Source: Deltaproteobacteria bacterium (lineage in GTDB: Bacteria > UBA10199 > JACPAL01). From it: DNA of 64,000 nucleotides. Of this stretch, positions 48,184 through 56,811 are shown one piece after another. Location: contig JACPAK010000002.1 in assembly GCA_016180845.1 (NCBI GenBank), positions 186,001 to 250,000 on the forward strand. Reading direction: 5' to 3'. The notes beneath the pieces are model-generated. The model had not been told where the DNA came from. It worked only from the letters and a program-made list of their open reading frames with translations, and made no database searches. Position numbers and translations under genes: made by a program. How positions within the stretch are numbered: the stretch's first letter is position 1; every line of letters starts with the position of its first letter.

Positions 48184-48671
48184 CGCCGAAGATCCACCCC
48201 TCTGTTTTTCTGGCGGAAGGGGTAGTGGTGATCGGCGACGTCGTGATCGGAGAGGACTCCTCGATTTGGCCCAACACCGTACTGCGGGGTGACGTGAATT
48301 CTATTCGAATTGGACCCCGGACGAATATCCAGGATCTCTCCGTCTGCCATGTCGAAACGGGGACCTGGCCGCTCATTATTGAGGATGAAGTAACCGTCGG
48401 CCATCGGGTGGTGCTCCACGGCTGTCACATCAAGTCGCGTTGCCTGATCGGGATCGGATCGATTATCATGAATGGTGCCGTGATCGGTGAAGAGTCTCTT
48501 GTCGGTGCCGGATCGCTCGTGACCGAGAAGATGATCATCCCGCCCCGGACCTTGGCATTAGGCTCCCCCGCAAAAGTGAAACGCGACCTAACCCCCGAAG
48601 AGATCGCCTTCCTTAAGGTTTCCGCCGAAAATTATGTCCAGAATGCACGAAGTTACAAAAAAGTTTCGTGA
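48153..48671 (+). CDS. Gamma-class carbonic anhydrase family protein
   Basis: The 172-residue protein is a left-handed beta-helix built of hexapeptide repeats (GDVVIGEDSSIWPNTVLRGDVNSIRIG) with the metal-ligand histidines in SVCHVET and in VTVGHRVVLHGC, the pattern of YrdA/CaiE-like gamma carbonic anhydrases. Hydratase activity is plausible but many homologues are inactive or act as acyltransferase partners. It overlaps genes on both sides (VanZ by 31, tilS by up to 38 bases). Confidence 0.9.
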   Translation: MAQIITHHGVTPKIHPSVFLAEGVVVIGDVVIGEDSSIWPNTVLRGDVNSIRIGPRTNIQDLSVCHVETGTWPLIIEDEVTVGHRVVLHGCHIKSRCLIGIGSIIMNGAVIGEESLVGAGSLVTEKMIIPPRTLALGSPAKVKRDLTPEEIAFLKVSAENYVQNARSYKKVS

Positions 48672-49677
48672 GACGGTGAAACAGTGGGATCTCTGGAAGA
48701 GGGGAGAGCCTCTGGGACTCGCTGTGTCGGGCGGGATTGATTCGATGGTCCTCCTAGACTTAGTCCGTCGTATCAAGACTTCCGAGCGATCCCACGCGAC
48801 TGTTTTCCATTTCAACCACAAACTCCGCGGTGAGGAGTCGGATCAAGATGCCCTTTTTGTCAAAAAAATTTGTGAGGGTTGGAAGATCCCTCTTGTTGTG
48901 GGAGAGGCCCCTCCCTGGAAGAAGAAAAACAATCTTCAAGAAAAGGCGAGGCAACTTCGCTACCAATTTTTTCGGGAAGAGGCGAAGAAGGCTGGAATCC
49001 AAAAAATCGCCACAGCCCATCAGGCGGATGATCAGGCGGAGACCTTTTTGATCCGGTGGATCCAGGGGGCGGGGTTGAAGGGGTTGAGCGGCATTCCGTT
49101 GATGAGGCTGGTTGGACAACATCAACGGGTGACTCGGGCGGGGGTGCCCACCCGCGCGCAACGGGTGAGCACGGGTGGGCTTGAGCCCGAGGCAGGACCC
49201 GTTGATGTTGGCCTCACCATTGTCCGTCCTCTCTTATTTGTCACACGAAAAGAGATCACCGATTACGCCAAAAAATTTGAGGTCCCGTTTCGGGAAGACT
49301 CGTCGAATCGGGAGACGAAGTATCTTCGAAACAAGGTGCGACAGATCTTGTCTGAGCTTCGTAAACTGAACCCGAATCTCTCGGTCCGATCGGCGGTGAA
49401 TTCGATTCTTTTGAGGGCGGATGAGGAATATTTAGAGACGGTCGGTTCTAACATCGACAGTTTTAATATTCCTATTTTTACGAAGCTCCCCCCCTCCCTC
49501 CGCTACCGTCTTCTTCAACGGATGTATGAAGAGGTCTCAGGCCACCCTCTTTCAGGGGAATTTGTCTTGAAGATTGACTCACTGATCAGGGATTCTGAGC
49601 CGAAGAGACAGTATAATCTGCCCCATGGAGTGAGGTTCCAGAAGGATTACGTCTGCTTCAGATTTGCAGAAACTTAA
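48634..49677 (+). CDS. tilS: tRNA(Ile)-lysidine synthase with in-frame repeat insertion
   Basis: TilS converts C34 of tRNA-Ile(CAU) to lysidine. The 347-residue protein has the PP-loop LAVSGGIDSMVLL, FHFNHKLRGEESDQDA, ATAHQADDQAETFLIRWIQGAGLKGLSG and RPLLFVTRKEITDYAK, but is short and lacks the full C-terminal domains of E. coli TilS. Between SGIPLMRL and IVRPLL, residues about 160-193 are encoded by a GC-rich palindrome inserted in frame. Start is the ATG at 48634 or, three codons later, 48643; both overlap the upstream gene. Confidence 0.92.
   Translation: MSRMHEVTKKFRETVKQWDLWKRGEPLGLAVSGGIDSMVLLDLVRRIKTSERSHATVFHFNHKLRGEESDQDALFVKKICEGWKIPLVVGEAPPWKKKNNLQEKARQLRYQFFREEAKKAGIQKIATAHQADDQAETFLIRWIQGAGLKGLSGIPLMRLVGQHQRVTRAGVPTRAQRVSTGGLEPEAGPVDVGLTIVRPLLFVTRKEITDYAKKFEVPFREDSSNRETKYLRNKVRQILSELRKLNPNLSVRSAVNSILLRADEEYLETVGSNIDSFNIPIFTKLPPSLRYRLLQRMYEEVSGHPLSGEFVLKIDSLIRDSEPKRQYNLPHGVRFQKDYVCFRFAET
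49114..49213. repeat. Nested palindrome inserted in frame in tilS
   Basis: CAACATCAACGGGT (49117-49130) is an exact inverted copy of ACCCGTTGATGTTG (49197-49210), and the pairing extends with two more G-C pairs after one mismatch. Inside, GCCCACCCG (49146-49154) and CGGGTGGGC (49172-49180) form a second 9-base stem. The element is about 100 bases, much richer in GC than the surrounding gene, and keeps the frame. Its sequence differs from the rluD insertion, so it is a second family. Confidence 0.75.
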
Positions 49678-49711
49678 ATCTCCTGTAGACCGATAAGTAT
49701 TTAGAACTTCA

Positions 49712-51907
49712 ATGGAAACTAACAATCTGAACCAATCGGTACCAGTCTATTGCGAGCAGCTTGGGATGTTATCTGCGATCCCGTTTGCCCTGGCAAGGGT
49801 TGGCGGGGGTGTCGACGCCCTCGTCAATGGTGAGTGGGGGGCGAGGGGGGTTAAAGTCGGTCTCAAACTTTTGCCGTTCCGTCACCTTCAGTGGTTTAGT
49901 CGGTTTTCTCCACTTGCCTTCAGTGTGACGACGGTTTCGACGCTCTTTGCCGGGATTGCGGCGCTGACCTCTCTTGTTGGTGAGAGGCCGCAACAGGAGA
50001 GGGAGGAGGCTAGCGAGACCCTCATCCATTCATCGCTTCTTGTGGCAAATCTCATGTCCCGTTATGTCGGTCCGTTCCAGTTGTTTGTGCAACTGGGAAC
50101 TGCTGCTGCGGGGGCTGTTCAGGAGGTTGTAGGTATCGTTATCGCGATTCGGAAAGAGAGACCGTGGTACGACCAGACACTCCGGATCGGGATGTTTCTG
50201 ATCTTCAACGGTTCGAAGCGTGAGTGGCAGACGTCACTGAACCGGCTCAAAATCAGTTGTGAAGAATGGTCTGTTCGGAGATCAGGAGTAAGGCTGATAA
50301 AAGATTGGGATCGAGGGAGGTTGATCCATCGAGCTGAGTTGCCTGACGGTTCGTATACTTTATGCTGGGATCGGCTTGTCAGAGGGGATCGTACAGTCCG
50401 AGTTCTCCGGCCAGGTGCGAGACTCGGTTATGATTTTTCTGAACTCCAGACCAATTTACCCGGCAGGAATGCCGTTTATTTCAAAGGGGTTCTCTATGAG
50501 AATCGAGGCCCCCTGATCTTCGAAGATGATTTTGGGAATCGCCTTCGGACGGTTATGACCGAGAGAAGAGTTACCGTTTATCCAGAGGAGCAGCTGCTTC
50601 ATCCTTATCCGCCATTTTGCCATCCTGATTTGACAGTTCCGTATAAGGGGCGCTCATTTAGACTTGAACCTCATCAGACTGCTGGAGATTACTATCTGGC
50701 GACAGCGGTATCGGGCACTCAGTCAGATGAATATCTTTTTTACTATAATCGTCGCGAACGTCGTTTCCAGATCGGACCGGATATCGTCTGCCACCCTACA
50801 GAGGGGCAGGCATTTTATTATCAAGGAAAGCGATTCCAGATAGAGTTTGAAGAAGGGGGAGGAGGAGTCAGACATTGCCTTGGCAGATCGGTCTCCGATC
50901 CCGATCAATTGATTGCCATAGAGAAAGGGGAGTTTGGAGACTGTCGGCTCTTCGAGCGCGCCGTTTTCGATCATCCAAAAGAAGGGATCGCTGCCTCACA
51001 ATACCTGACCTATGGCGGCAAGACGTATCTGATCGAGCATCGGGATGATGGTTTTGTCTATGCCAGTTTGAAAGGTCAGCCGACTGGCAGAGAGGAGAAT
51101 TGGTTTGTTGGGCGTGTCGTGCCAGGAGGTTTTGGTCTGGTTCGTCAGACGGTCATCTCATTAACATCAGCAGAAATGAGAGACGAATTTTACAAACAGG
51201 TCTGGCGGCTCGAGGTGAAGGCTGATCGTCACTATGGAGGCTGGAAAAAGGGGCAACCCTTTCCGACCGAACTCGTCTCCCGAACGCCTGAAACTAATTT
51301 CTACGAGACGAAAGGTGTTCTTGTCTCCGGTCGTCAGATCGAATTACAAAAGTATACCCTCATGGTGGGTGATCGACATCTGGTCGAACTTTATCTGCCC
51401 CCAAAGAAGGATCGATTTTATTCTCTCGATGATTGGATCAAACTCTTGCGTGATCTCCCACCACGCTCGCTTTACTCTACAAAGCAGGTTTGGGTTGTCC
51501 CTCAGGGGGAAAGAATGAGGCGCGGTGCCCTAGGGATTTTTTTTACGGACAGGCAGGAGATGTATATTCAAGATGGGTATCGTAAGGATAAACTGGTTCG
51601 CGAGGTTCTCTTCCATGAGATGGTCGGGCATGGTTTTGAGAGAAACAATTGGAGAATCCGGGGCATGATTATCATGGCGATGAAACTGGATCGGCGGCGA
51701 ATCAGCGGTTATGGTACCAAGCATGACTTTGAGTACCATGCCGAGGCGGCCAATTTCCTCTTCCGGTATCCTTCCTTGAGACGAATCTATCCGCATCAAT
51801 GGGATCTCGTTGAAAAACTTCCTGAAGTGGATCCACGGGAAATTCCAGTGAGTCTAGGGACGATGTGGTTTCATAGAGCGGTCCGGGTGGCGGCTCCTTC
51901 AGCTTAA
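49712..51907 (+). CDS. Unknown 731-residue protein: membrane N-terminus, beta repeats, C-terminal HExxxH
   Basis: I do not recognise this protein. The first 150 residues hold about three hydrophobic segments (SPLAFSVTTVSTLFAGIAAL; YVGPFQLFVQLGTAAAGAV; VVGIVIAI). The middle is beta-rich with recurring motifs: YFKGVLYEN (about 255), YKGRSFRLE (310), YYQGKRFQIE (368) and TYGGKTYLIE (432). Near the end, H635-E636-M-V-G-H640-G-F-E resembles a metallopeptidase site with one extra residue compared with HExxH, and HDFEYHAEAAN (671-681) offers further ligands. The HExxxH spacing recalls TldD, without other likeness. It lies between tilS and ftsH, which are usually adjacent or close. Peptidase activity is inferred and unproven. 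Confidence 0.8.
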   Translation: METNNLNQSVPVYCEQLGMLSAIPFALARVGGGVDALVNGEWGARGVKVGLKLLPFRHLQWFSRFSPLAFSVTTVSTLFAGIAALTSLVGERPQQEREEASETLIHSSLLVANLMSRYVGPFQLFVQLGTAAAGAVQEVVGIVIAIRKERPWYDQTLRIGMFLIFNGSKREWQTSLNRLKISCEEWSVRRSGVRLIKDWDRGRLIHRAELPDGSYTLCWDRLVRGDRTVRVLRPGARLGYDFSELQTNLPGRNAVYFKGVLYENRGPLIFEDDFGNRLRTVMTERRVTVYPEEQLLHPYPPFCHPDLTVPYKGRSFRLEPHQTAGDYYLATAVSGTQSDEYLFYYNRRERRFQIGPDIVCHPTEGQAFYYQGKRFQIEFEEGGGGVRHCLGRSVSDPDQLIAIEKGEFGDCRLFERAVFDHPKEGIAASQYLTYGGKTYLIEHRDDGFVYASLKGQPTGREENWFVGRVVPGGFGLVRQTVISLTSAEMRDEFYKQVWRLEVKADRHYGGWKKGQPFPTELVSRTPETNFYETKGVLVSGRQIELQKYTLMVGDRHLVELYLPPKKDRFYSLDDWIKLLRDLPPRSLYSTKQVWVVPQGERMRRGALGIFFTDRQEMYIQDGYRKDKLVREVLFHEMVGHGFERNNWRIRGMIIMAMKLDRRRISGYGTKHDFEYHAEAANFLFRYPSLRRIYPHQWDLVEKLPEVDPREIPVSLGTMWFHRAVRVAAPSA

Positions 51908-51948
51908 CGGTTGCCTTTAAGAATCTCTTTATGTTACCGTTTTAACCA

Positions 51949-53856
51949 ATGAAACAGTCCCATAAGACACTTGCCCTCTGGGCCCTGATTATTTTGCTTT
52001 CCATCTCAATCGTCCACTTTATGAGCAACCGGCCCTCTTTACGAAAGACGATCAGCTTTAGCGAGTTCCTGGCTGCCGTGGGGAGAAATGAGGTGGAACG
52101 GATAACGATTCAGGATGATGAGTATGTCGGGAAATTCAAAAGTTCAAAAATGAATGGCGAATTTTTTGAGACGGTGGGGCCGACAGAGAGTGAAAAGGCA
52201 TTCGAGCTCCTCTCACGATCCGACGCGGTCGTTGAATACAAAAAACGCCGTGAGACCCCGCTCTGGCAACAGATCCTGATCTCGTGGCTCCCGATGATCC
52301 TCCTCTTCGCCTTCTTTTTCTTTTCGATGAGACAGATTCAGGTCGGTGGGGGCCGGGCCTTAAGTTTTGGCCGAAGTCGGGCGAGACTTCTTTCGGAAAA
52401 CCAGAAGAAGGTGACATTCAAGGATGTTGCCGGTTGTGAAGAGGCGAAATACGAGCTCGAGGAGATCATCCAGTTTTTGAAAGAGCCTAAGAAATTTACC
52501 AAATTGGGGGGACGGATCCCCAAGGGTGTCTTGCTGGTCGGGGCGCCGGGTACCGGAAAGACCTTGCTGGCGAAGGCAGTTGCCGGCGAAGCGGGGGCGC
52601 CGTTCTTCTCGATCTCCGGATCTGATTTTGTCGAGATGTTTGTCGGTGTCGGTGCCTCACGCGTGCGGGACCTTTTTGAGCAGGGGAAAAAGAACGCCCC
52701 CTGTATCATTTTTATTGATGAGATTGATGCGGTCGGCCGTCATCGTGGTGCGGGTCTGGGGGGAGGGCATGATGAAAGGGAACAGACTCTGAATCAGCTC
52801 TTGGTGGAGATGGATGGTTTCGAATCGAATGAAGGGGTCATCATCATGGCGGCGACGAATCGTCCGGATGTGCTTGATCCGGCGCTGCTCCGACCGGGAC
52901 GTTTTGATCGTCGCGTGATTGTCCCACGGCCCGATCTCAAGGGTCGTGAAGAGATCCTGAAGGTCCATGCCCGTAAAACAGTTTTAGGTCAGGATGTTGA
53001 GCTCTCCGTCGTCGCGCGTGGCACGCCCGGTTTTTCGGGGGCCGATCTTGAAAATCTGGTGAATGAAGCGGCACTGAATGCGGCCCGATATGACAAGAAA
53101 TTTATTGAGATGACCGATTTTGAGCTCGCGAAAGACAAGGTGATGATGGGTGCGGAGCGGAAGAGCATGATCCTGACCGAGGAGGAGAAGCGTCAGATCG
53201 CGTATCATGAATCAGGGCATACGCTGGTTGCGAAGAAGCTTCCCGGGGCTGATCCTGTTCATAAAGTAACGATTATCCCGCGGGGGATGGCGTTGGGGCT
53301 TACCCAGCAGCTCCCGATTGACGAGCGGCATATCCACTCGAAGGAATTTGCCGAAATTGTGATTTCGGTTTTGATGGGGGGGCGGTGTGCTGAGGAGCTT
53401 ATTTTTAAACACCAAACGACCGGTGCCGGTGACGATATTGAAAAGGCGACTGCCATGGCACGCAAGATGGTCTGTGAGTGGGGGATGAGTGATCTGGGGC
53501 CTTTGAGTTTTGGTCGTAAGGAAGGGGAGGTTTTCCTCGGTCGTGACTTCGTCCAGCAGCAGGAGTACAGCGGTAATACAGCGATTCGGATCGATGAAGA
53601 GGTTTCGAAAATTGTGACCCAAAACTATAATCGGGCTCGAAAGATTCTTCAGGATAATAATGATGTTCTTCACCGTCTTGCGGAGACCTTGCTGGAATTC
53701 GAATCTCTGGATGGGGATCAGATCGATCGAATCCTGAAAGGGGAAAAGCTGGATCCGCCAAAGAGTGTTTCAACTCCATCAAAACCGGCTGTGGTGGTTG
53801 AGGCTGTTTCGGAAGGAACTGGTGTTCTTCTCCATCCACAACCTAGCAAGGCGTAA
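51949..53856 (+). CDS. ftsH: ATP-dependent zinc metalloprotease FtsH
   Basis: FtsH is the membrane AAA+ protease for damaged membrane proteins and short-lived regulators. The 635-residue protein has two N-terminal membrane helices ([17 protein letters not shown] and [19 protein letters not shown]) around a periplasmic domain, Walker A GAPGTGKT near residue 198, Walker [12 protein letters not shown], the RPGRFDR region and the zinc motif H420-E-S-G-H424. The inverted repeat AACGGT/ACCGTT (51906-51941) spans the short gap upstream. folP follows 18 bases later. Confidence 0.98.
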   Translation: MKQSHKTLALWALIILLSISIVHFMSNRPSLRKTISFSEFLAAVGRNEVERITIQDDEYVGKFKSSKMNGEFFETVGPTESEKAFELLSRSDAVVEYKKRRETPLWQQILISWLPMILLFAFFFFSMRQIQVGGGRALSFGRSRARLLSENQKKVTFKDVAGCEEAKYELEEIIQFLKEPKKFTKLGGRIPKGVLLVGAPGTGKTLLAKAVAGEAGAPFFSISGSDFVEMFVGVGASRVRDLFEQGKKNAPCIIFIDEIDAVGRHRGAGLGGGHDEREQTLNQLLVEMDGFESNEGVIIMAATNRPDVLDPALLRPGRFDRRVIVPRPDLKGREEILKVHARKTVLGQDVELSVVARGTPGFSGADLENLVNEAALNAARYDKKFIEMTDFELAKDKVMMGAERKSMILTEEEKRQIAYHESGHTLVAKKLPGADPVHKVTIIPRGMALGLTQQLPIDERHIHSKEFAEIVISVLMGGRCAEELIFKHQTTGAGDDIEKATAMARKMVCEWGMSDLGPLSFGRKEGEVFLGRDFVQQQEYSGNTAIRIDEEVSKIVTQNYNRARKILQDNNDVLHRLAETLLEFESLDGDQIDRILKGEKLDPPKSVSTPSKPAVVVEAVSEGTGVLLHPQPSKA

Positions 53857-53874
53857 CCTCCTGTAGAGGCATTC

Positions 53875-54720
53875 ATGAGGATTGGATCACAAGAGTTTGA
53901 CTTTTCCCATAAAGTTTATCTGATGGGTGTTCTCAATCTGACACCCGACTCGTTTTCCGATGGGGGGCTTTATTTCGATCCGGCCGTTGCTTTGGATCGG
54001 GCCCTTCAGATGGAGGAAGAGGGGGCACAGATTCTCGATATCGGTGCCGAGTCGAGTCGACCCGGATCCAAACCGATTACGGAAGAGGAAGAGGAGAGGC
54101 GTCTTTTTCCTGTCTTGAAAAAAATGGTGTCGAAGATTCGAATCCCGATCTCGATCGACACGCGACGGTCACGCATTGCGGAGATCGCGATCAAAGAGGG
54201 AGGAGCCCTTATTAATGATATTACAGCGCTTCGCTATGATTTCCGGATGGGGGAGGTGATTGCCGAGGCGGGTGTCCCTTGTATCCTCATGCATATGCGT
54301 GGGGAGCCGGAAACGATGCAGCAGGAGGTTTCTTATATCAATGTGGTTTCGGAAATCGTGCATTTTTTGAGGCATCAGATGGAGATGGCAATCCGGATAG
54401 GGATCCCGCGAAACCAGATCCTCCTGGATCCCGGTATCGGTTTTGGGAAGGCACCGGAACACAATCTGGAGATCCTGAAACATCTGCAGGAATTTCGTGT
54501 GCTCGAAAATCCTCTTGTGATCGGCGCCTCCCGAAAATCTTTCATTCGTCGTGTCTTTGGGATAGAAAATGCACAAGATCCTATGGTACGTCATGGGTCC
54601 CTGGCGGTTGCCGCTATTGCCGCCTGGAATGGCGCTTCCATGATTCGAGTTCATGATGTTCGAGAAACCGCAGAGGTTTTGAAGATGGTAGAGGCGCTCT
54701 GTACCACAAGAATTTTGTAA
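53875..54720 (+). CDS. folP: Dihydropteroate synthase
   Basis: FolP condenses the pterin diphosphate with p-aminobenzoate in folate synthesis and is the sulfonamide target. The 281-residue protein has MGVLNLTPDSFSDGG, ILDIGAESSRPGS, ISIDTRRSRIAEIA, LILMHMRGEP-like (CILMHMRGEPETMQ), LDPGIGFGKAPEHNLEIL and IGASRKSFI with the C-terminal RVHDV. It sits in the common ftsH-folP-glmM order; an AAGGA over its stop codon is the ribosome site of glmM. Confidence 0.97.
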   Translation: MRIGSQEFDFSHKVYLMGVLNLTPDSFSDGGLYFDPAVALDRALQMEEEGAQILDIGAESSRPGSKPITEEEEERRLFPVLKKMVSKIRIPISIDTRRSRIAEIAIKEGGALINDITALRYDFRMGEVIAEAGVPCILMHMRGEPETMQQEVSYINVVSEIVHFLRHQMEMAIRIGIPRNQILLDPGIGFGKAPEHNLEILKHLQEFRVLENPLVIGASRKSFIRRVFGIENAQDPMVRHGSLAVAAIAAWNGASMIRVHDVRETAEVLKMVEALCTTRIL

Positions 54721-54729
54721 GGATTTTAT

Positions 54730-56091
54730 ATGGCAGAGATAAAAAAACGTGAGCTTTTTGGAACCGATGGGATTCGAGGGCGTGCCAATGAATACCCGAT
54801 GACCTCTGAGATTGCGTTGGCACTCGGTCGTGCCCTTGCCTTTCATTTCAAAGGAGAGGGACGCCATCGAAGGATCCTGATCGGTAAGGATACGCGGCGC
54901 TCCGGATATATGCTCGAGATGGCCCTCGCCTCCGGTATCACCTCTATGGGGGTCGATGTGCTCCTCGTCGGTCCGATGCCGACGCCGGCGGTTGCCTTTT
55001 TGACCCATGGGATGAGGGCAGAGGCGGGAGTCATGGTTTCCGCCTCGCATAATTCATTTCAGGACAACGGCATGAAGGTTTTTGATCATTCCGGTTTCAA
55101 GCTTGAAGATCGGGAGGAGAGGAAGATTGAGTCCCTGATGTTTAGTGATTTGTTGACCCATCATAGACCGTCACCTGAGAAGCTCGGGAAGGCGTTTCGT
55201 GTTGAAGAGGCGAGAGGACGCTATATCGAATTTCTCAAGGGGACCTTTCCAAAGGAACAGAGATTGGATGGACTCAAAATTGTTGTCGACTGTGCGCATG
55301 GGGCTGCCTATCAGGTCGCTCCGACCGTTTTTGATGAGTTGGGGGCCGATCTGAATTCGATGGGTGTCTCGCCCAACGGTCTTAACATCAACGAAACAGG
55401 GGTTGTTCTGCCTGATCTCATAAAGAAAAGGGTGATCGAAACGAAGGCAGACTTGGGGATTGCTCTGGATGGAGATGCCGATCGTGTCCTCTTTGTCGAT
55501 GAAAAAGGAAATCTGATCGATGGTGATGCGATCATCGCTGTCCTGGGAGCCGAACTTTTGGAACAGGGGATTCTAAAAGATGGTGTTGTTGTTGCGACCG
55601 TGATGAGCAATATCGCTCTCGAAAAATATCTCGATCGTCGCGGCGGGAAGGTGATCCGAACCCAGGTGGGGGATCGGTATCTTGTCGAGATCATGCGTGA
55701 GAAAGGGTATCTTTTTGGGGGGGAATCATCCGGCCATCTGATCTTCCGTCAGTATTCAACCACAGGAGATGGAATTCTTGCGGCACTGCAATTACTCGCC
55801 TTGATGCGGACAAAAGGAAAGAGGTTGTCAGAACTGGTTTCAGATTATTCCCCTTGTCCTCAAGTGATGAAAAATGTGCCGGTCAAAGAGAGACGGGTTT
55901 TGGAACAGATCCCTTCTCTGATGGAAAAGATTCATCATCTGGAACGTGATCTTGGGAAAGAGGGACGTCTGCTTGTTCGCTATTCCGGGACAGAGCCACT
56001 AGTGCGGATCATGATTGAGGGGTGGGATGCCAAGAGGATTGAATCAATGGCTCAGGACTTGGCTTCTAGTGTAGCCCGGGAACTTTCCTAA
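54730..56091 (+). CDS. glmM: Phosphoglucosamine mutase
   Basis: GlmM makes glucosamine-1-phosphate for peptidoglycan and LPS precursors. The 453-residue protein starts LFGTDGIRGRANEYPMT, has the catalytic phosphoserine in VSASHN (Ser at about residue 106), the metal-binding LDGDADRVLFVDEKG, the sugar-binding GGESSGHLIF and the phosphate-binding VRYSGTEPLVRIM. It follows folP directly. The cdaA and ybbR genes that separate folP and glmM in many related genomes are absent. Confidence 0.97.
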   Translation: MAEIKKRELFGTDGIRGRANEYPMTSEIALALGRALAFHFKGEGRHRRILIGKDTRRSGYMLEMALASGITSMGVDVLLVGPMPTPAVAFLTHGMRAEAGVMVSASHNSFQDNGMKVFDHSGFKLEDREERKIESLMFSDLLTHHRPSPEKLGKAFRVEEARGRYIEFLKGTFPKEQRLDGLKIVVDCAHGAAYQVAPTVFDELGADLNSMGVSPNGLNINETGVVLPDLIKKRVIETKADLGIALDGDADRVLFVDEKGNLIDGDAIIAVLGAELLEQGILKDGVVVATVMSNIALEKYLDRRGGKVIRTQVGDRYLVEIMREKGYLFGGESSGHLIFRQYSTTGDGILAALQLLALMRTKGKRLSELVSDYSPCPQVMKNVPVKERRVLEQIPSLMEKIHHLERDLGKEGRLLVRYSGTEPLVRIMIEGWDAKRIESMAQDLASSVARELS

Positions 56092-56097
56092 AATTTC

Positions 56098-56811
56098 ATG
56101 GTAAAATTGGGTGTTAACATTGATCACGTGGCGACATTGCGGCAGGCACGCGGGACCCGTTACCCCGATCCTGTAGCGGCCGCTGCGCTTGCCGAACAAG
56201 GTGGCGCCGATCAGATCACCGTCCATCTTCGCGAAGATCGTCGGCATATTCAGGAGGTGGATGTCCGTCTCTTGAGGCGATCCGTTCAGACGGAGTTGAA
56301 TCTGGAAATGGCGCTGACATCGGAAATGATCGATCTGGCGCGTTCCATCCAACCGAACAGCGTGACACTGGTCCCCGAAAAAAGGGCAGAACTCACGACA
56401 GAGGGGGGATTGGATCTGGGTAAGGTAAAGAAAAAACTTGGGCAAGCGATCCCTTTATTCAAGCAGAGTGGAATTCGGGTAAGTCTTTTCATTAATTCGG
56501 AAGAAAAGGTGGTTCGATTGGCATCGGAACTTGCAGCCGATGCGATCGAACTTCATACCGGTTCCTATGCCGATGCGAAGGATCATGGGGAACAAAAGGC
56601 TGAGTTGGAGAAGCTGCGTGTTATGGCAAAATTAGGGAGGTCTTTGAACCTTTCGGTCGCTGCGGGGCATGGGCTTCATTACGAGAATGTCTCAGCTGTT
56701 GTTGAGATCCCCGAGATTGAGGAACTCAATATCGGGCATTCCATTGTTGCGAGGGCTGTTTTTGTCGGGATGGAGAAGGCGGTGAGGGAGATGAAGGTAT
56801 TACTCTCATGA
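56098..56811 (+). CDS. pdxJ: Pyridoxine 5'-phosphate synthase
   Basis: PdxJ closes the pyridine ring of vitamin B6. The 237-residue protein has the family start KLGVNIDHVATLRQARGTRYPDP, DQITVHLREDRRHIQ, VTLVPEKRAELTTEGGLD, IELHTGSYA and the C-terminal NIGHSIVARAVFVGMEKAVREM. It begins six bases after glmM and overlaps the next gene by ATGA. The acpS gene often found after pdxJ is missing. Confidence 0.97.
   Translation: MVKLGVNIDHVATLRQARGTRYPDPVAAAALAEQGGADQITVHLREDRRHIQEVDVRLLRRSVQTELNLEMALTSEMIDLARSIQPNSVTLVPEKRAELTTEGGLDLGKVKKKLGQAIPLFKQSGIRVSLFINSEEKVVRLASELAADAIELHTGSYADAKDHGEQKAELEKLRVMAKLGRSLNLSVAAGHGLHYENVSAVVEIPEIEELNIGHSIVARAVFVGMEKAVREMKVLLS

Noticed and set aside
51614-51631. 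A standard HExxH zincin motif in the 731-residue protein
   Set aside because: The sequence is HEMVGH, with three residues between Glu and His, so the canonical motif is not met; it is reported as HExxxH only.
54169-55050. A 293-codon open frame on the minus strand opposite folP and glmM
   Set aside because: Both plus-strand genes are certain; the antisense product is His/Arg-rich with no family features.
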